From Ceratotherium simum simum (taxonomy: Eukaryota > Chordata > Mammalia > Perissodactyla > Rhinocerotidae): DNA of 64,000 nt. The notes under the pieces are model-generated. The model worked only from the letters and a program-made list of their open reading frames with translations. It did not search any database and was not told the DNA's origin. Positions 1 through 12,639 of the stretch are shown here, one piece after another (within the stretch, counting starts at the first letter, position 1; each line of letters begins with the position of its first letter). Location: positions 5,197,770 through 5,261,769 of the forward strand of contig NW_004454160.1 in the NCBI RefSeq assembly GCF_000283155.1, in the 5' to 3' direction. A program made the position numbers and the translations under genes.

Positions 1-620
1 CACTCCACTTGCCTCATCTGTAGAATGGGTGCTGTAGATGACCAGATGAAGTTTATTTCCAGTGCTAGAAATCTGATCTGTTTTGTAAATTTTGATGTTC
101 TCAAAACTGGAGTCTGCTTTATAACTACATGAAATAATAGTAACCTGGGTTCCATCGCCAAATATCATTTAAGTGCCAACTTCGTTTTGGGTTCTACAGT
201 GGCTAACAGCCAACAGTTAACACACCAGATGCTTGGATTATGTTTTCCTTGGCATTTCTGTTCTCAACCTGATAGTTTATTTTCAGAGAGTCAGAGACTT
301 ATAATTTGGAAGAAGTCTTGGAGATCTGCTCAACCCACCCACCCAGGGCAGGAACATCCTGACGCACGGATGCTTACTCTCTCACCTAGCCATAGCCCAT
401 CATTAGACAACTCTTATGTAGAAATATTTTCCTTATAATTAAATGGATTCTGTTTCCCATTGTCTTCTAACATCTCTTACAAATAAACTACTCATTTCTT
501 TTTCTTATTTGAAACTTTATACTACAAATATTCGCAAAAAAAGAATAAATCCACACAATTGTTATGGTTTTTATGCGTAAACCATAGTACAACAACTGTT
601 TACTTATCGCCATATTAGTT
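1..620. other. Intergenic, nothing recognised
   Basis: AT-rich unique-looking sequence without a recognisable gene or repeat. Short open frames are no longer than chance allows. Confidence 0.5.
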
Positions 621-766
621 GTCTCTGCATCAGACACCCTCCCTCTATTCACACATCTCTTGAGGTCAGAGAGCATTCTTTCTCATTTCTCCGTCTGTCA
701 CAGCACATAGCACAATTCCTTTCACGTGGCAGGTGATCACTAAATATTTCTTGATCATATGAACAG
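621..766 (+). repeat. L2-like LINE 3' end
   Basis: The run CACAGCACATAGCACAATTC followed by GGCAGGTGATCACTAAATATTTCTTGATCATATGAA matches the shape of an eroded L2 3' terminus (cagcacatag...caataaatatttgttgaatgaa). Old and divergent. Confidence 0.45.
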
Positions 767-1595
767 CAGCCCTTTAAATATTTGAAGGGTGTTATCAGGT
801 TTCCCCAAGCCTCCTCAGGCTAAAAATTCTGGGTTCTTGAAACTGCTCTGTGTACAACAGCCACCCTTCTTTGAACACCTTCCACACGTCAGAGTGCTGC
901 CCCATCCCCGGCACTTTGGTCACAGGCAGAGCCTAAGGATCGGGGTGAGTTTATTTACTACAGCCCAGGATCGCCTTGGCTCCCCAGTCTCTTCACCACC
1001 TGGAGACTCAAGTAAGCTCGTGGAGACCTAAAATCCCATATGTTCACAGGAACTTCGGTTAAGTCAGGTATCTCATACTCCACTGTGTCAATTGAATGTT
1101 TGAAACTAAATCCAGAGTTTCACATTTATTTCTGTTAAAATCCGTTTCATATAGTTTCAGCCCACCACTCCCCAAACTGTAAAGATCTTCTTGAGTCACA
1201 ATTCTACCACCTATCTCGTTAGTTATGCATCCCAGCCACGCGTCATCTGAAAATGGTCCAACAAGCACTCTACGTGTCCAAGGAGGTTTTTGACAAAAAT
1301 ATTGAACAAGAGAGATGCAAGTATTAGGCTGAACCATATAAAACTACCATTTTTATAGATCAGAAGTATTCTGATACCACCAATCATTAACAGTTCAAGC
1401 TTATGTGTTGTTCCAAGGACTTCCAGGCTGGCAGAGATGCTTCAATCAAGCTTCTCTTGCTGTAACTGCTTAACTAAGCACTATTCTGCCTGGATGCAGT
1501 ACAGGGTGGCCTGCATGTCCTCATTTTGTCCTGGAGAATGTGTTGATACACATTATTAATTGTTTTGTACAATTGTAATAGAATAAAGAAGAAGA
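767..1595. other. Intergenic, unclassified
   Basis: No gene found. The text around 780-1340 has the feel of an old interspersed repeat, but I cannot name a family. Confidence 0.4.
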
Positions 1596-1822
1596 ACAGA
1601 AGCCCCAGTGCCAGCCTGCCGCATTGAGCTCCAGCTCTGTCACAAATTAGCTGTGCGACCTCTGGCGAGTTAATTCACCCCCCTGTGCCTCTGTTTCTTC
1701 ATCTGGAAAATGGGGATAATGGCTGTACTTGCATTGTAGGATTATTTGAGGCCTGAATGAGTGAAGTGCTTGGAGCTTGGCACACGGTGGGTGCTCAGTA
1801 AGAGTTGATGATTATTAGTATA
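1596..1822 (+). repeat. MIR SINE
   Basis: Near full-length MIR order: CTCTGTCACAAATTAGCTGT, GTGCGACCTCTGGCGAGTTA, CTGTGCCTCTGTTTCTTCAT, AAAATGGGGATAATGG, then GGCACACGGTGGGTGCTCAG and a TGATGATTATTA tail. Confidence 0.9.
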
Positions 1823-2925
1823 ACACCTTTCCGTGGAAAATCGTGCTGAGTCCGGGGATTTTTACTTCTTTATTCTAAGTACTCACAAACTGTGTGCTAA
1901 TTAAGCCAGCCTACAATTTTGCCAGGGATCAGCATCAAGCCCACTGGGTGAAATATATATCCCACTCTTAAAAGTAAGCACAACATTGTCCTTCTTCAGT
2001 CTTTTGGCACAGATTCTCATGCCTCGTTCTCCTCAAGTTTTACGTAGGGGTTTCATAGTCACATCTGCACGTCTTTCATCCAGCCAGCAGATTTGAGTCC
2101 ACTTACAGCAAATAAGGTGGGCTCGCACTATTTATTCAACCAGTCAGTGCTCAAATCCTTTCCTAGCCAGTACCATGCTCTTCATTATCATTTGAAGATC
2201 ATTTTCCTTGATAGGAAAGATTAAAGAAAAATATGAAATGAATTGGTCTGCCTTCTTTGTGATGCTGTAAACACTAAAATTGAGCCCTGGATGTATTCTT
2301 GCTTGTCCTTCTTCCAACTCCAAAGATATCTAAAAAGCCTTTTCCACTGTCATTAGCAGGCTTCCCAAGCCTCCCCTAATTCTCTCCTTTAGTGCATGGA
2401 AACAAAGTACCCATTTGCATCACTCTGTGTTTGCCCCCAGCTGAGCGTTCTTCATTTACCCTGTGTGGATCTTTTAAAGACCTGAACTCATCAGGGAGCA
2501 CCCTCTGTGGCCACTCTAACCCCTTTCTTTAGGTGCTACCCACCCATCGTGTTCATGGTTATTTATGACCACAAAGTTAGAGCTTAAGCCACCTTCCTCC
2601 TAAGCCACCTTCCCTTTTTGAAGTCAGACTATGGGGTCACAGCTATTTTTAATTCAAACTTTTTGAATTCTGTTTTCTTATAATCTAGGATGTGTCAGAA
2701 CTCGGACAAATGTTTTCTTCCCACACCATCATGTGATTGTCCCTTGTATATGAGGTGGCTGTCAATTCCACTTCTTTCCTTCTCGTTCCACACTTTGGGT
2801 GAGTAGAGAGCAGAAAGTAACTGTTTCCTTCATTGCTTCTTCCACCTTCTGAGAGATTGAATCACTAGCAAGGGAAATCAAGAATTTATCAGATGTTGTA
2901 GGTTTTTTAGAGGGAGGCAGAATGA
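1823..2925. other. Intergenic, unclassified
   Basis: No coding potential or named repeat recognised. Confidence 0.45.
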
Positions 2926-3105
2926 GACTTTCACGAAGTATTTTAGGTAAACTTTTCACTGAATTATAACATAGGTACAGAAAAGACCTCAAATCCTAAG
3001 TGTAGAGTTCAATGACTTTTCACAAAGTGAACACACCCATGTAACCACCTAGTCATGAAACCTATCAGCTCTGCTGAAACTTCCCTCTTGCCTCATAAAT
3101 TAGTT
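2926..3105 (-). repeat. Old LINE-1-like fragment
   Basis: The stretch with TTCACTGAATTATAACATAG, TTCAATGACTTTTCACAAAG and GAACACACCCATGTAACCAC resembles antisense L1M 3' sequence. Divergent; family not fixed. Confidence 0.4.
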
Positions 3106-3127
3106 TTGATTAGTTATAATCTGTGCT

Positions 3128-3400
3128 GGGAAGATGATAATTACCATAATAGGAGTTAAAACTTGTTGAGAACTTGAACTATGTGTCAAGGAGTGTGATA
3201 AACGCCTCATGTGTATGGTTTATTTTAATCCTCACGACAGCTCTATGAGTGGGTCTTAGTCTCCCCATTTTAAAGATACAAAACAAAAGTTTAGAGAGCT
3301 TAGGCTACTTGCCCAAGATCACTAGCTAATAAGAAACAGAGCTGGGATTCAAACCCAGGTCTAGCTAATTCTAGAGACTGCCCTCTTACCACCTCAGTAG
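3128..3400 (-). repeat. MIR SINE
   Basis: Reverse-strand MIR: ATTTTAATCCTCACGACAGC, CCCCATTTTAAAGATAC, TTGCCCAAGATCACTAGCTA and GAGCTGGGATTCAAACCCAG in order. Confidence 0.85.
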
Positions 3401-3442
3401 ATACACAGTCCACTGCCTTCACTGGCCAGTCAGGCTGTAGAC

Positions 3443-3664
3443 CAGGGTTTCGCAACAGGACTATCCTATTCGCAACCTGGATAATTCTTTGTCATGGGGG
3501 CTTGTCCTGTGCATTATAGTGTGTTTATCAGCATCCATGGCCTCTGCCCACAGATGCCAGAAGCACAACCCCTTCTCCCCCGAGTCGTGATAATCAAAAA
3601 TGTCTCCAGACATTGCCAAATGTTCCCTGAGGAGTAAAATTGCCCTCCAGTTGAGAACCTCTGC
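3443..3664 (-). mobile_element. MER5A hAT-Charlie non-autonomous DNA transposon
   Basis: Starts CAGGGTTTCGCAAC and ends GGTTGAGAACC-type sequence (TTGAGAACCTCTGCTG), with the family interior GATAATTCTTTGTCATGGGG, TGTCCTGTGCATTATAG and AATGTCTCCAGACATTGCC. Transposition-dead relic. Confidence 0.85.
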
Positions 3665-5781
3665 TGTAGATAACCCCATACTTCCATGCCTCCCTTCTCT
3701 CTCCTCATCCATTTGCTCTCTGCTCTGAGTCCATCTGGAGGTAAATGGATGCTAACACAGGTATGCACCTTCCTGGTGGGCAGTGCTATTCTAAACTCCC
3801 GGGATTCCTCAGTTTCTTCGGAACCGCTGCCCTGAAGTCACCAGCCTCACTGCCCGGGTTGGATTTAAGGATCTGAATTAAGAAGTCTGCTTCATTTTGT
3901 CATCTAAATACGTTCATTGCCATGCAATCTTCTGAAGCCACAATGACCACTGCTCCGGCCACAACTGTGGCAGCTCCTGTCTCTCTTCCCTTTCACTTTT
4001 CTATAGAAAATCACCGGGTACTTCCTCCCACAACTCCCTTTTTTTACCATGCGCCCATTAACCTCCATGTATATAACTATCTGTCAGAGTCATGGAAGAA
4101 AAAGCCGGCATACTCAAAAGGGGCAATGTGAAAAGCAGTTATTAAAGATATTACTTACAAAGGGGAGAGCATGATTTGGGGAAACTGAGGCAAGATAATG
4201 CAGCACTCTGGGTGTGGCAACTGAGCCACTACCACTCATGGACTGAAGGACAAGAGGAGAATGTGGTTATTCGAACCCAGAGAGAGTTCCTATGTGGTGG
4301 CTCTCATTGGTTCAAGCCAAATAGAAGGCACGGGAGCCCAGCGATGCAGCCTGTATGGTCAGACTCCCAGGCACAAGGTGGGGTTGGGGGAGGGAGAAGG
4401 GCAGAGAGTGGACCTGGAGGGGCAAGGGGAAGATGTGCAGCACAATCCCTTCACAGTCTTATCTGAGTACAATCTCCTGCTCTCTTCCCTAAATTTCATT
4501 TTGAAGTCTTCTTTATTAATCATAGAACTTCTTGCCAAACATGTTTATCCTGGTTTTGAGAGGTGCCTCCTTCTTCTTGCCAGGACCCTATCATTCTAGA
4601 ATCACCAGCCATGGTTTAGAAAACCAAATCCTGTTTTTGGATACCATCTACATAGCCAGCTGTTCATTTCTCCTCTCCTCCCTTCTCTTCCAAAATTACA
4701 AACCCCAAGTGGAAGAAGAAATGAGAACATCTGATTTACCCTGTGAGATTGGGGAAGTTTCTCTATCAGCTTCAGGAAGGAGTAGACCACCTTCTAGTCC
4801 TTTCTTTGCCTGATGTCCAGACCTGGATTTCTCAAACCTGTCAGTGTCTGGGTGTTCTCTTGACTATTCTCAAGGGCACACGATGCTGCTTGTCCCTCAG
4901 ATCTGAATTCATCCTATGCAGGAAAGTCTTCAGGGCTGGAGGAAAGAGAGCTCCGAGGATGAGAAGTTTCTGTTCTTTCTCCTTCTCCTCCAGGCCATAC
5001 ACTTGCTGGAATGTCCCTCTGTCTTCTTGAAAATTTCCTCCCATTTTTGCTACATTCTGGATTATTTCTGCCACCCAGTCTAGAAACCCTTTGTTCTCTC
5101 TGCTAAGTCTTTCCTCAAGCCCTTTTATCTTCTCCACGGAGACCAGGGCATTTATGGCACATCTCAGAGAGAAAGAGAGAGAGACAGACCAAGTGAGCAG
5201 ACTCCAGAATACCTCCTTTGATGTTCCTACTACCTGAGAGTCAAGATGAAAAACAACCTTCTGTAGTTCCTCCTATAAATTTCTGCTCCCGTTTGCTTCT
5301 GAGTTCCTGGTCTCTCGGGGATTCTGGGTAACAGTGCCATTAAGTTGACGTGGCTGTTTTCCTCCCCCTCTCACCCCACCTCTGATAATCTTCAGGATAT
5401 TGGTAATTAGCAGTGAATTGCACTAGCTGTGAATCAAGTCCAGTTCCTTTCAGTAAACACGGTGAGGCAGTGATATAGCTCTGGATCCACACAGACCCAT
5501 AACGGCAATTCTTCATGCATGTCTTCCCACCTCTTGCCATGCATGCCATTTTGCTGCTGCGTTCCTCGTTGTAATTGTAGATTATATTATGCCTAGGTTG
5601 AGACTTTCCTTCTCAGTCTAACGGTGAGCTTAACCAGAGGAATTTTATTTTTAATTAAAGTAGCCTAACACTTTTAAAACAGTGCTTACAATAATTGGAC
5701 TTAAGGACAACCACATACACATATAAACACAAGCAAAATTGATAGAAAATGATTATGACAATCTTTAACTTACGTGACTTC
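3665..5781. other. Intergenic, unclassified
   Basis: About 2.1 kb with no named repeat I can support and no gene; a short (GA)n tract lies at about 5166-5186. Small open frames around 4176-5137 overlap one another on both strands and resemble nothing known. Confidence 0.4.
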
Positions 5782-5900
5782 TTTATTTTTCAAAGTGCTT
5801 TCAACGTTTTCTTAATGTTCATAGCATTATTGTGACATATGTAAGGCAGGTATTAGTTTTCATATTACAGATGAGACAACTCAGGCAAAGACATTTGATT
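5782..5900 (-). repeat. Partial MIR SINE
   Basis: Antisense MIR core: GCATTATTGTGACATATGTAAGGCAGGTATTAG, then TTACAGATGAGACAACTCAGGCAAAGAC. Truncated at both ends. Runs longer than 20 are split here: GCATTATTGTGACATATG and TTACAGATGAGACAACTCAG. Confidence 0.55.
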
Positions 5901-5975
5901 TATTCTCACCTTTTGACTTCATCAGTCTTACATTTATTATTTGATCAGATTAAGTCAACATCTTTAAATTCTGCT

Positions 5976-6127
5976 GTCAATACCCACATTAATTTCCTGA
6001 TTTTGATAACTATAGTGTGGTTACGTCCTTGTTCTCAGGAAATATACACTGAAGTATTTAGGAATAAAGAAACATAATCTACTACTAATTCTCAAATGGC
6101 TAAAAAAGAGAAGGATTAAGTGAGAGT
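5976..6127 (+). repeat. L1M 3' UTR fragment
   Basis: AATTTCCTGATTTTGATAAC, GTGTGGTTACGTCCTTGTTC and CACTGAAGTATTTAGGAATA follow the order of an ancient L1 3' UTR. The element runs into the microsatellite at its 3' side. Confidence 0.65.
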
Positions 6128-6213
6128 GTGTGTGTATACATATATATATTTATATACACTTATATATCTATATTGCTATAGCTATCTATCTATCTATCTA
6201 TCTATCTATCCAG
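6128..6213 (+). repeat. Compound microsatellite: (TG)n, (TA)n, (TATC)n
   Basis: TG and TA runs at 6128-6180 are followed by about seven CTAT units at 6182-6210, as often grows from an L1 3' end. Confidence 0.9.
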
Positions 6214-7925
6214 AGTGCAAATAAAATTTCATTGGTCACCGTTAGAGATAGATAGGACACTATTATCAAGTCTATCTGAAAATTGGGAAATAAAAAGAAA
6301 TAATAAAAAAATTCTACTATTCATTTATTAATGGTGAAAAGGTCATTTGTTAAATGTGTTCTTTAGAAGGTGATCTCCAGACATTTGATCACACAGCACA
6401 ATCATAAAAAATTGTTGGAACACACTCCCCCAGCATATATTTGTTGGTTAATTTTTAAATTACATATAGTACTAATGTACCGATAGGGAATACATGAATA
6501 GTAAATAAATCATATTTTTAAATAATATACATTTTGTTTATTAACAATAGATAAGCCCTTTGTAATCTCACTAAAATTAATATTAACAAATGATATATAG
6601 AGAGAACAAAGTTACTGAATATATCTAGTTAATTTTTTTAAATCTTGGCTGAACACTTTGTGATTCAGCAATTCAAAATTCTGATTCCAAGCTTAGCCTA
6701 TTTTGATTCTTGGTTTTAAAGACCACCGTAGTGAAAAAGATATTTCACAACATGCATGGATCCAAAAGAAAGAGGTGCATCATTGCTTGCACATACTGGT
6801 TTTCACTGAAATTTGGCTAATGAAGTTCCATTTTTCCCTGCTATAAACCACTTCTTGCAAACTAATCAGAAGGCGTTGCATTTTAATATTTACAATATCT
6901 GGGTTTAAAAGTATTTGGAAGTCCTTTTTTTGGAAAAATTTTAAACAGATTAGTTTCTAAATTGTTTTTAAGAGTACAGATACGAGTTTTTTTTTTATGG
7001 GTGACACACATGTTTTCTGGTGACAAAAATCACATTTCCATCCTTCAAAATGATTTCTCAAAAGCCCCAGTTTCTTCTGAAACATAGTTACTTTCTCACT
7101 TTTTGTTACTTTGAAGGAGCAGATTAAGAGTGTTTTATTTTTTTTGAAAATATGTACTTGGTTACAAACTACTTACTGTCATGTGTTGTCATAGAAATGT
7201 CAGTACATTTGGAGCACTTCTCTTGTAAAAGAAAAATGTTCAATTCCATGTCTAAGTCCACAACTCTTCAAAGTAATTTTTCATGAGTTCACCAGCAAAT
7301 TTCTATGAGGTATAAAAGATTGTCACGGTTACTTCTCATCTCATTAAAAATGTACTGTAAAGATCCTTCGATGGTTTAAAGGTCTTGCTTTAATGAAAAT
7401 CACCACAACAGTGACATCCTATAGCACTTACACTATAATGCATTGCCGTTCACTGAGAGCTGAATAAAAGCGAGGGTCCACTGCCAGCCCATCCTTGCAG
7501 CAGAGGGCACATGTGGCTTGTGAGCACCAGAACAGGTACAGTGAGGTCATCACCGTTGGTCTATGTATTAAATAATAGCAACACATTTATTTCATTTTAG
7601 CTAAAACTTAAATACATAGTTCTAATATTCTCTTCCTGCACCCCAAGGGATTAAGTTGCACTTACCTCGGGTACACACATTCCTCTTTAGGGACCACTGA
7701 CTTAAAGAACATATTCCAATTCCCCTGCTCTTCCTTTCTTTGCTGTACCCACCATAATGTAGCATCATTTTCCCCAAAGTCTAGCTGTTCCATCACTAAA
7801 TTTGAACTGCACAGGGCCACCCGTTCCCTAACGTCTTCCATGCATTTCAATACTTTTCCTGTCTGGATGTCAGGATTTACAAATCCACCCAGAAAAGTAT
7901 GAAATAAGAATACCATTTTATTTTC
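6214..7925. other. AT-rich intergenic, nothing recognised
   Basis: 1.7 kb of AT-rich DNA without a clear repeat or gene. Confidence 0.45.
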
Positions 7926-8415
7926 AAAAAATACTTAAGATATAGGCATAAGTATTGCTTATAATTGTAAGATACTGGAAACAACCTAAATGCCTATACA
8001 TAGAAGAGTGATTGAATAAACTATAGGTCATCACACAATAGAGTACCATGCAATTATGAAAAAGAACATGGAAGATCTCTATGAACTGAAGTAGAGTGAG
8101 TTCCAGGATATATTGTTAAAGCAAAAAGGAAACTGCAAAAAAGTATCTACCATATGCTCATATATGTAAGAAATAGGGGAAATAAGAAAATATACATATA
8201 TCTGCTCATTTGTACCAAAAGAAAGAGAGGAAGTATACACTAGAAACTATTGAGACTGGTTACTTACAGAAAGTGGATGGCAACAACACAGATGGAATAG
8301 GGGAATGGGGAAGAAGGAGAGAGGATGAAGGACGAGTGACTTTTCTGAGTATACATTTTTGTCTAGTTCTGACTTTTAAAATCATTTTTTTAACCTACTA
8401 AAAATTAAATAAGTA
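7926..8415 (+). repeat. Old L1M 3' end
   Basis: AGATACTGGAAACAACCTAA, AGAGTACCATGCAATTATGA, GAGTTCCAGGATATATTGTT and a closing T-rich/A-rich tail follow the end of L1 ORF2 and the 3' UTR. Stops and frameshifts remove all coding sense. Confidence 0.75.
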
Positions 8416-8535
8416 ATTCAAAGCAAAATGGAACCCAAGCACTAAGAAATTAACCTAACTGAATTAGAAATGAATAATATACATAATCATACTGAAGCGA
8501 TTGGAGAAGCACTAAGTGAGTTTGGAAAACATTTT

Positions 8536-8940
8536 GATTGAATAGTGAATCAGTCAGGGTTCAACCAGAGAAATAGAACAGTAGGACATATATATTAAGC
8601 GATTTATTGCAAGGAATTGGCTCACGTGATTGTAGGGGCTGGTGGGCAAGACTAAAATCAGCAGAGCAGGCCATCAGGAAGGGCAGGCTGGAATTCTCAG
8701 CACAGGCTGAAGCTATTGCCCATAGGTGCAATTTCTTCCTCAGAGAAGCCTCAGTTCTGCTCTTAAGGCATTTCACATGATTGAGTCAGGTCCACTGTGA
8801 TTATCTAGGATAACCTCCCTTAGTTATAGTCAATTGATTATGGACTTTAATCACTTCTACAAAATACCTTCACAGGTTTGATTGAATATTTGAGGACCAT
8901 AGCTTAGCCAAGTTGCTACACAAAACTGACCATCACAGAT
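8536..8940 (+). repeat. Ancient mammalian interspersed repeat (family not assigned)
   Basis: Begins AATCAGTCAGGGTTCAACCA and GAGAAATAGAACAG, has GGAATTGGCTCACGTGATTG and ends CTTAGCCAAGTTGCTACACA with CTGACCATCACAG. This pattern recurs widely in mammalian genomes. Confidence 0.65.
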
Positions 8941-9239
8941 ACTATGAGGTTAAAGACAGAAAGAATTCTACATAAATACTCTGGTCATTTATTTTTTACA
9001 AGGATATAGCCAGCAATTTTGAAATTATATTATGTGTATTTTAGGACTGAGTAAATAAGTACATTTGTTTACTTATGTGCATAATATGAGCCAAGTTTCT
9101 CACTATCAGAGAAAGGAGTTACAATTAAGGAAAGGGAGAAAGTGGATGAACCCTGTGGTGTTGGATTGGAATAGGAGGTGTCAGTTTTTAATATATAGCA
9201 TACATAAATAGATAGATATAGAAACAGATATAGAAGTAC

Positions 9240-10470
9240 ATGAATATGTGTGTGTATGCATACTTACATTTTCCGGCTCTGTCCAGCAAGAGGGCCAAGA
9301 AGCAATGACCATCCACTAGTAATGAGCACACCTAGAGCACACATCTTGGTTTCTAAATCCCATCCTCCAAAAGAGCAACCAGAGATCCTTGGAGAAATGA
9401 TTGATTCCAGTGCTGGGGCAGGGAAAGTATAAGATGAGCCTGAAAAATCTTGTGGTTGAAGAAAATAAAGAAATGCTCGAAAAATGATGAGGACATGTTA
9501 AAAGGGCACAGGTACCAACTTGAAGCAGACCCCAATGACAAAATCTGGAAAATCTGAGCAACAAAATCCACAATGATAGAATGGATTGTAACCCATTGAA
9601 TAAAATAAATATCCATGAATCCATACTGATATAAATACATAATTGAATAAATGAGTAAATAAATAAATGAGGATAAAGAAAAGCTTTATTGCAGTAGAAT
9701 TCCAATTAATAAGTGTATAAGGAAGTATGAAATAGAAAATACCCATTAAACAAACACCACAGTAATAATAGTTGCAGGCAAGAATTATCAAAGTATACAA
9801 AATTTAGAGGAAAAAAGTTTGAGGAGAAACAGGATATTTGCATAGTCTCACAGTATCTCTCCACAAGATACTAATTACCAAGGCAAAAGCAATAACTTTG
9901 CGGTGGAGAAAACTGGCAGATACCACTTTAACCAAGTGACTAAGTTAACATCATTAGGAATATGACAAAAAAGTCATCTTGGGCCTCCTGATATGGTGAA
10001 TTAGGAGGATCCTGGTATAATTCCTGTGGTATTCTTGCTAAAATTGTATAATCTGAATTTAACCACTGGGGAACAGCAGACAAACCCAAACTGAGGCTCA
10101 GTGAGCAAAATAACTGGCCCGTATTCTTCGAAAGTGTCCAGATGGTGAAAAACAAAGAAATAGTGAGGAACTGTTCAGGATTGGAGAGACTAAGGTGACA
10201 TGACAACTAAATGCAATGTGTAATCCTAGATCAGATCCGATACCCTCTCCCTAAATAAAAGGAACATTGACAACATACAAATAAGAAAGTGGCCTAGTTA
10301 ATAGTACTGTGTTAATGTTAAATTCCTGGATTTGATAATTGTGGTTATGGAAAATGTTAACATTTGGGGCTACTATTTAAAGGGTACAAAGAAACTCTTT
10401 ATGCTATTTTATATTTTTGGTAAGTGTGAAACTATTTCACAATAAATAGTTAAAAGTTTAAAAAAATTAA
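9240..10470 (+). repeat. Old L1 (L1ME-type) 3' UTR
   Basis: About 1.2 kb of L1 3' sequence: ATCCATGAATCCATACTGAT, GACATGACAACTAAATGCAA, GTGTAATCCTAGATCAGATC, TCCTGGATTTGATAATTGTG and a TGTGAAACTATTTCACAATA end with an A-rich tail. Non-coding. Confidence 0.75.
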
Positions 10471-10499
10471 AAACAGACATAAATGATGACTCCTTAGTG

Positions 10500-11250
10500 A
10501 TGCCTAATCCTCCCTTATCCACCATCATCTCCTCCTTGGGGTATTGCAACAACTCTTACCTATCTCCTCACCTTCACTCTCCCCCTTTCCAATCTATTCA
10601 TCACCCAGTAGCTGACATGATCTTGTAAAAGAAACCGGATGATGTCACTCCCAGGCTTACACCCTTTTAGTGACTTCCAACTAAACTCAGAATAAAATCC
10701 AAACTCCTGGTAGTACTGCCCTGGCCTCCAGTGTGGGCATCGTCTGGCCCTGTCCCCTGGTCAGCCACCTCTGCTCCCTCTCTTCCCTTCACACTCTATC
10801 TGTGCTCCAGCCAGACTGGTTTTCTTTCAATTTCTTCTAAGTACCAATGTCCTTCCCTCCTTGGGGCCTTTGCACACATAGTCACCTGCAGGGATCATTC
10901 TTGCTCCAACTCTTTGTGGGGCAGGCTCTCGTCATCCTTCAAGACTCACCTTCAATCTCACTTCCTGAAAGAGGCTTCTATGGCTGCTCAGTCTAAATGA
11001 ACCCATATCCCCACCACAAACACCAACGAAGGACTGATGTTCTCTATGTCATCATTCTATTTGCTTCCTTCATTTATTTTTTCTCAACTTGTAATTTTTG
11101 TTTGTTGATTTGTTTATTGTCTGTTTCTGCCTCTAAAACTATAACCTTCCTGATGAGACTCTGTTTTTTTTTTTCATTTGCTCCCAGTTCCTAGCTCAGA
11201 GCCTGGCAGGTAGTAAGTAGTCAATAAATACTTTTTCAATAAATGAATAA
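10500..11250 (+). repeat. L2 LINE 3' region
   Basis: ATGATGTCACTCCCAGGCTT, AATAAAATCCAAACTCCTGG, TGGGGCCTTTGCACACATAG and GAAAGAGGCTTCTATGG lead to the L2 terminus GCCTGGCAGGTAGTAAGTAG, CAATAAATAC. Coding sense is lost. Confidence 0.85.
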
Positions 11251-11777
11251 AATCAGGCAATATCGACCAAACAGGACACAGTCCCAATTCTGGAAGAAGA
11301 CATGACTGTCTCTGGGCAGCAAATAGTCACAAAGTCTAAGTGAGTGATCCCCTTAGTGAGGCAGAATTGCTGCCATGACTTCACCTAAACAATGATATGA
11401 AGAATAAAGCAACTGATTAGAAGATGCAGGACACCCTAGGTGCGGAGAAGTAACAGGCGGAGTAAAGGCAAGAGACAGACAATGACAACAACAAAGTGGA
11501 CGAAGAGGCGCCGCAGTGGAGCTGTGAGGGACCACCTAGTCACGCAGCACAGAGGCTCCTCCTGGTCTATCTCAGAGGTCCGTTGAGCCTCACTATTGTA
11601 ACATGACGTGTAACTGGTGTCCATAGTGATGATCCTATCACCATCATTCACTTTATTATTTGCTGCATCCTCAAAACAGACACAGGCCCCTAGTCACTAA
11701 GAAAAAGTTAAATCATATTTAATATGGTCTTTTAAGCAAGCAATTTCCATCAAAAACTCATCACAATTGGTAAAATT
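11251..11777. other. Intergenic, nothing recognised
   Basis: Short unique spacer between the L2 and the ERE pair. Confidence 0.45.
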
Positions 11778-11784
11778 AAAAATC

Positions 11785-12083
11785 TGGGGTCGCCCCGTGG
11801 CTTAGCAGTTAAGTGCACGCGCTCCACTACTGGAGGCCCGGGTTCGGATCCCGGGTGCGCACTGTCGCACTGCTTCTGCGGCCATGCTGAGGCCGCGTCC
11901 CACATACAGCAACTAGAAGAATGTGCAACTATGACATACAACTATCTACTGGGGCTTTGGGGGGGAAAAAAAAAAGGAGGAGGATTGGCAATAGATGTTA
12001 GCTCAGATCCGGTCTTCCTCAGCAAAAAGAGGAGGATTAGCACCGATGTTAGCTCAGGGCTGATCTTCTTCACACACACACAA
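11785..12083 (+). mobile_element. ERE SINE (tRNA-derived, perissodactyl-specific), copy 1
   Basis: Head GGGGTCGCCCCGTGGCTTAG with polymerase III A-box-like TGGCTTAGCAGTTAAGTGC and B box GGTTCGGATCC (11841-11851), then the body with GAGGAGGATTGGCAATAG and TGATCTTCTTCACAC, and an (AC)/A-rich tail. Flanked by a direct repeat AAAAATCTGG at 11778-11787 and 12084-12093, the target-site duplication. Confidence 0.9.
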
Positions 12084-12130
12084 AAAAATCTGGCAAATTT
12101 CTATTATGCAATTTTAAAATATAAAATTGG

Positions 12131-12384
12131 GGGCTGGCCTGGTGGCACAAGCAGTTATGTGCGCGCGCTCTGCTGCAGCGGCCCGGGGTTCACCGGTTCG
12201 GATCCGGGCGCGCACCGACGCACCACTTGGCAAGCCAAGCTGTGGCGGCGTCCCATATAAAGTGGAGGAAGATGGGCACAGGTGTTGGCCCAGGGCCAGT
12301 CTTCCTCAGCAAAAAAAAAGAGGAGGATTGGCAGATGTTAGCACAGACCTGATCTTCTTCACAAAAATAAATAAATAAATAAAT
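12131..12384 (+). mobile_element. ERE SINE, copy 2
   Basis: Head GGGCTGGCCTGGTGGCACAA, B box GGTTCGGATCC at 12195-12205, body GCGGCGTCCCATATAAAGTG and GAGGAGGATTGGCAGATGTT, tail (AAAT)n at about 12364-12384. A perfect 15-base target-site duplication AAAATATAAAATTGG lies at 12116-12130 and 12385-12399. A small duplication is seen before the B box (CGGGGTTCACCGGTTCGG). Confidence 0.93.
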
Positions 12385-12639
12385 AAAATATAAAATTGGC
12401 TCTCAAAGAACTAAGTTTCCATCATCCAGAAAATGGACTTATGTGGAGACTTCTTTCCCTTGGTAGTACCAGTGTTACAAGGTGCCGTGCCCCAGTGGGG
12501 GGAGATTGAGGGGAGGGGGAAAGGAGACAAGATAAGGCACAAGGGATCTAGGGACAGCAGGTAAAAAGGAAAATCAGTGTGGCATTGTGGAGGTTGAGAA
12601 GGATTGGGAGCCAGGACTCTTTCTGCCCACCTCAGCCCT

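Noticed and set aside
6182..6210. Regularly spaced short repeats, CRISPR-like
   Set aside because: A plain (TATC)n microsatellite in a mammalian genome, without spacers.
11785..12205. tRNA gene from A/B-box sequences
   Set aside because: The boxes belong to tRNA-derived ERE SINE heads; no full cloverleaf with acceptor stem follows.
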